Positions 62,647 to 64,000 of a DNA stretch of 64,000 nt are shown here, one piece after another. The notes beneath the pieces are model-generated. The model saw only the letters and a list, made by a program, of their open reading frames with translations. It had not been told where the DNA came from and made no database searches. The number at the start of each line of letters is the position of its first letter. The stretch's first letter is position 1. Source of the DNA: Truepera sp965215315 (GTDB lineage: Bacteria > Deinococcota > Deinococci > Deinococcales > Trueperaceae); the NCBI GenBank assembly GCA_965215315.1, contig CBDCDB010000008.1, positions 1,984,001-2,048,000 on the forward strand, written 5' to 3'. Both the position numbers and the translations under genes were made by a program.

Positions 62647-62672
62647 GAAGCCTCAGCACACACTGAGGCTTC
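62647..62672. terminator. Hairpin between Mn catalase and SPW genes
   Basis: GAAGCCTCAG/CTGAGGCTTC, perfect 10-bp stem with a 6-base loop. No T run. It may end most catalase transcripts or act as a processing site. Confidence 0.55.
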
Positions 62673-62694
62673 TAGCAATAGGTGGTTTAGAGGC

Positions 62695-63594
62695 TTACTC
62701 TTTGCCGGTAAGAGCGTCGCTCACCCGCTCGAGGACTGGCTTGTCACCACCAGCATTGGCTTTCTGACTTCCTTGCTCCGTCTGCGCGTAAGCTTCGGGG
62801 ATGGGCGGCGCGAGCTTGGGTTCACCGCCAACAGGCTCTGCTACCCGCTGGCTGTACTCGGCATTGCCGTCTAAAGACGGGCCTTCCGTCCAGCGCCCGT
62901 TTGTGAGCGGCTGACCGTCTTTCGCAGTTGACAGAAAAACGTAGTTGTAGTCGCTGTTTTCCTGCTCTTGCGGAAACGAATTGGGAATTGGCAAAGTACC
63001 TTCGTAACCGCCCAACTCTTCCAAGACCGCTAACCACTGTTGCTGGTGAATCGTGTCGCGGGCAATCAGAAACGAGAGCATGTCTTTCATGCCGGGGTCA
63101 TCGGTGAAGTTGTAAAGTCGGGCAGCGAGTGTACGCCCCGTCGCCTCTGCCATGACGTTGGCGTACATGTCAGCGGCGACGTTGCCACTCCCGACAATCC
63201 ATGCCCCCGTAAACGGCACACCGTTACTGTCAGCGGCCATCGCGCCCAAGCCGGTCGAAAGGTAGTGACGCACGTCCATCCCGCCGAGTACGGCAGCGAC
63301 CGCCGGATTGTCCTGCGCCGCTTTTTCTTGCAGCGCGGGCGCGGCTCCCTCGAGGTTTAACGCCACCGCCGTCGCCAGCATCTCAATATGCGCCAGCTCT
63401 TCAGTACCGGTTTCTAAAAGCATATCGCGGTACTTCTTCGGCCCCCGTGCGTTCCAAGACTGGAACAGGTACTGCAAAGCGACCCGCATCTCCCCCTCTT
63501 GACCACCAATCGCTTGCTGCAACATCTTGGCAAAAACCGGGTTTGGCGTCGTAACTTCAACTTTGTACTGCAGTTGACCGTCGTGATAAAACAT
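62695..63594 (-). CDS. Manganese catalase (non-heme)
   Basis: 299 residues from the ATG at 63594, preceded by GGGGGG; an upstream frame to 63705 has no support. Starts MFYHDGQLQYKVEVTTPNP, as in Mn catalases. Dimanganese ligands: Glu in IGGQEGEMRVALQYLFQ, Glu and His in TGTEELAHIEML, and the second pair in MAEATGR and IARDTIHQQQW. The C-terminal tail (~230-299) is typical but variable. It breaks down hydrogen peroxide in the cytoplasm. First gene of the minus-strand stress cluster. Confidence 0.95.
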   Translation of the reverse strand: MFYHDGQLQYKVEVTTPNPVFAKMLQQAIGGQEGEMRVALQYLFQSWNARGPKKYRDMLLETGTEELAHIEMLATAVALNLEGAAPALQEKAAQDNPAVAAVLGGMDVRHYLSTGLGAMAADSNGVPFTGAWIVGSGNVAADMYANVMAEATGRTLAARLYNFTDDPGMKDMLSFLIARDTIHQQQWLAVLEELGGYEGTLPIPNSFPQEQENSDYNYVFLSTAKDGQPLTNGRWTEGPSLDGNAEYSQRVAEPVGGEPKLAPPIPEAYAQTEQGSQKANAGGDKPVLERVSDALTGKE

Positions 63595-63958
63595 GGCTAC
63601 CCCCCTAGGAAGCTTTGGTTTCGTAAAGCAAAATAAGCCTTTACTCAGGAGACCGTTGTAGGTGTAACGTACAGTCCAGTAGGAAGGCCTAAACTGCTGT
63701 GCCAAAGGCGCACCAGAAGTAGTTCTACTTTGAAGTCTGAGTTACGAAATTCTCAGTATAGCCAAGCGCTGAACTGTGTGGCCCCTAAGCCGACGTTCTA
63801 GCCCGAATGTGAGTCATAGCCCACTGTAGTCACGGCTAATCACAAAGCCGGTCAGTTGGGTTTAATTTGGTGTGGATTTTTGACGGACTCCCAACCGAAT
63901 ATAGACTCGAGGATGTTCGTCACAAGATCAAACTAAGGCTAGCCAAGGGGAGGCAGTG
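63595..63958. other. Intergenic region between Mn catalase and lipoprotein
   Basis: 364 bases holding the promoters of the two divergent genes. AT-rich around 63720-63770 and 63850-63905. No -35/-10 pair, operator dyad or coding frame was identified with confidence. Confidence 0.4.
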
Positions 63959-64000
63959 ATGGCACGAACAGGGAAGTTAGGGGTACTTTCGGTGATAGCG
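63959..64000 (+). CDS. Start of a fourth lipoprotein paralog (partial)
   Basis: Fourteen codons from the ATG at 63959, preceded by GGGGAGGCAGTG. MARTGKLGVLSVIA matches the start of the 12258 lipoprotein (MNAGKLGLLSVGL) at eight positions. Most likely a further member of the two-cysteine lipoprotein family that continues beyond the window. Confidence 0.55.
   Translation, partial: MARTGKLGVLSVIA

Noticed and set aside
63595..63705. N-terminal extension of Mn catalase
   Set aside because: The family begins MFYHDGQLQY; the extension lies upstream of the only ribosome site.
1..64000. tRNA, rRNA, CRISPR or prophage genes
   Set aside because: No T-loop-like motif in a cloverleaf context, rRNA-like stretch, repeat-spacer array or phage structural gene was seen on reading; a dedicated tRNA scan was not possible.

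Overview
The window looks like chromosome from a moderately GC-rich (high-50s % by eye) member of the Deinococcota, perhaps near the Trueperales. This placement is an inference. It rests on about a dozen genes with a TANNNT box only 5-7 bases before the start codon (the leaderless promoter layout known from Deinococcus), a Mn-catalase/SPW/MBL stress cluster, an M32 Taq-type carboxypeptidase and a complete Mrp antiporter operon. No rRNA, tRNA, CRISPR array, prophage or replication origin was recognised. The hexamer CTCGAG is strikingly over-represented along the whole window.

Layout. 1-442 is the end of an IS110-family element. 0.8-13.1 kb holds monocistronic lipoprotein genes (three share an unrecognised domain; a fourth seems to start at the right edge), an HTTM-DUF393 membrane protein, and decayed genes (CHAT protein, flavin monooxygenase, PAS-GGDEF-EAL) around an IS3 element. 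13.1-24.2 kb is housekeeping: a dynamin-like GTPase, then a tightly packed run of M32 carboxypeptidase, DsbA-like protein and mrpA-G, then a Crp/Fnr regulator. 24.3-30.6 kb carries a sulfatase and a zone of insertion damage: hisD broken by an IS5 element, a MocR-type regulator fragment, and an IS630 element itself split by an IS110 element. 30.7-37.1 kb has carB, ispF, an EamA exporter, a PaiB-like protein and a third, identical IS110 copy. 37.1-46.1 kb has a glycosyltransferase, a frameshifted methionine aminopeptidase and two divergent acetyl-CoA synthetase genes, one linked to a sodium:solute symporter pair. 46.2-57.1 kb has MATE, TrkH/TrkA, Lnt, PyrE, an M20 peptidase and small membrane proteins. 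57.1-63.6 kb is a minus-strand series (MFS, SDR, zinc dehydrogenase, MBL-SRPBCC fusion, SPW protein, Mn catalase).

How genes fit together. MrpA-G is a Na+/H+ antiporter, TrkH/TrkA handles K+, Acs plus symporter scavenges acetate, and Mn catalase with its neighbours looks like oxidative or desiccation stress defence. Lnt would acylate the several lipoproteins seen here.

Most interesting signals. (1) The IS110 element is bounded by short inverted ends and 7-8 bp target duplications, which is not normal for IS110. The pre-insertion site can be rebuilt inside the IS630 gene, and only the left 127 bp differs between copies, suggesting an IS110 living inside a small TIR element. Its 5' leader holds a perfect reverse complement of the element's last 9 bases, a candidate bridge-RNA guide. 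(2) A lipoprotein family with a two-cysteine domain. (3) CTCGAG as a HIP1-like iterated palindrome. (4) A second, 103-112 bp MITE-like repeat family.
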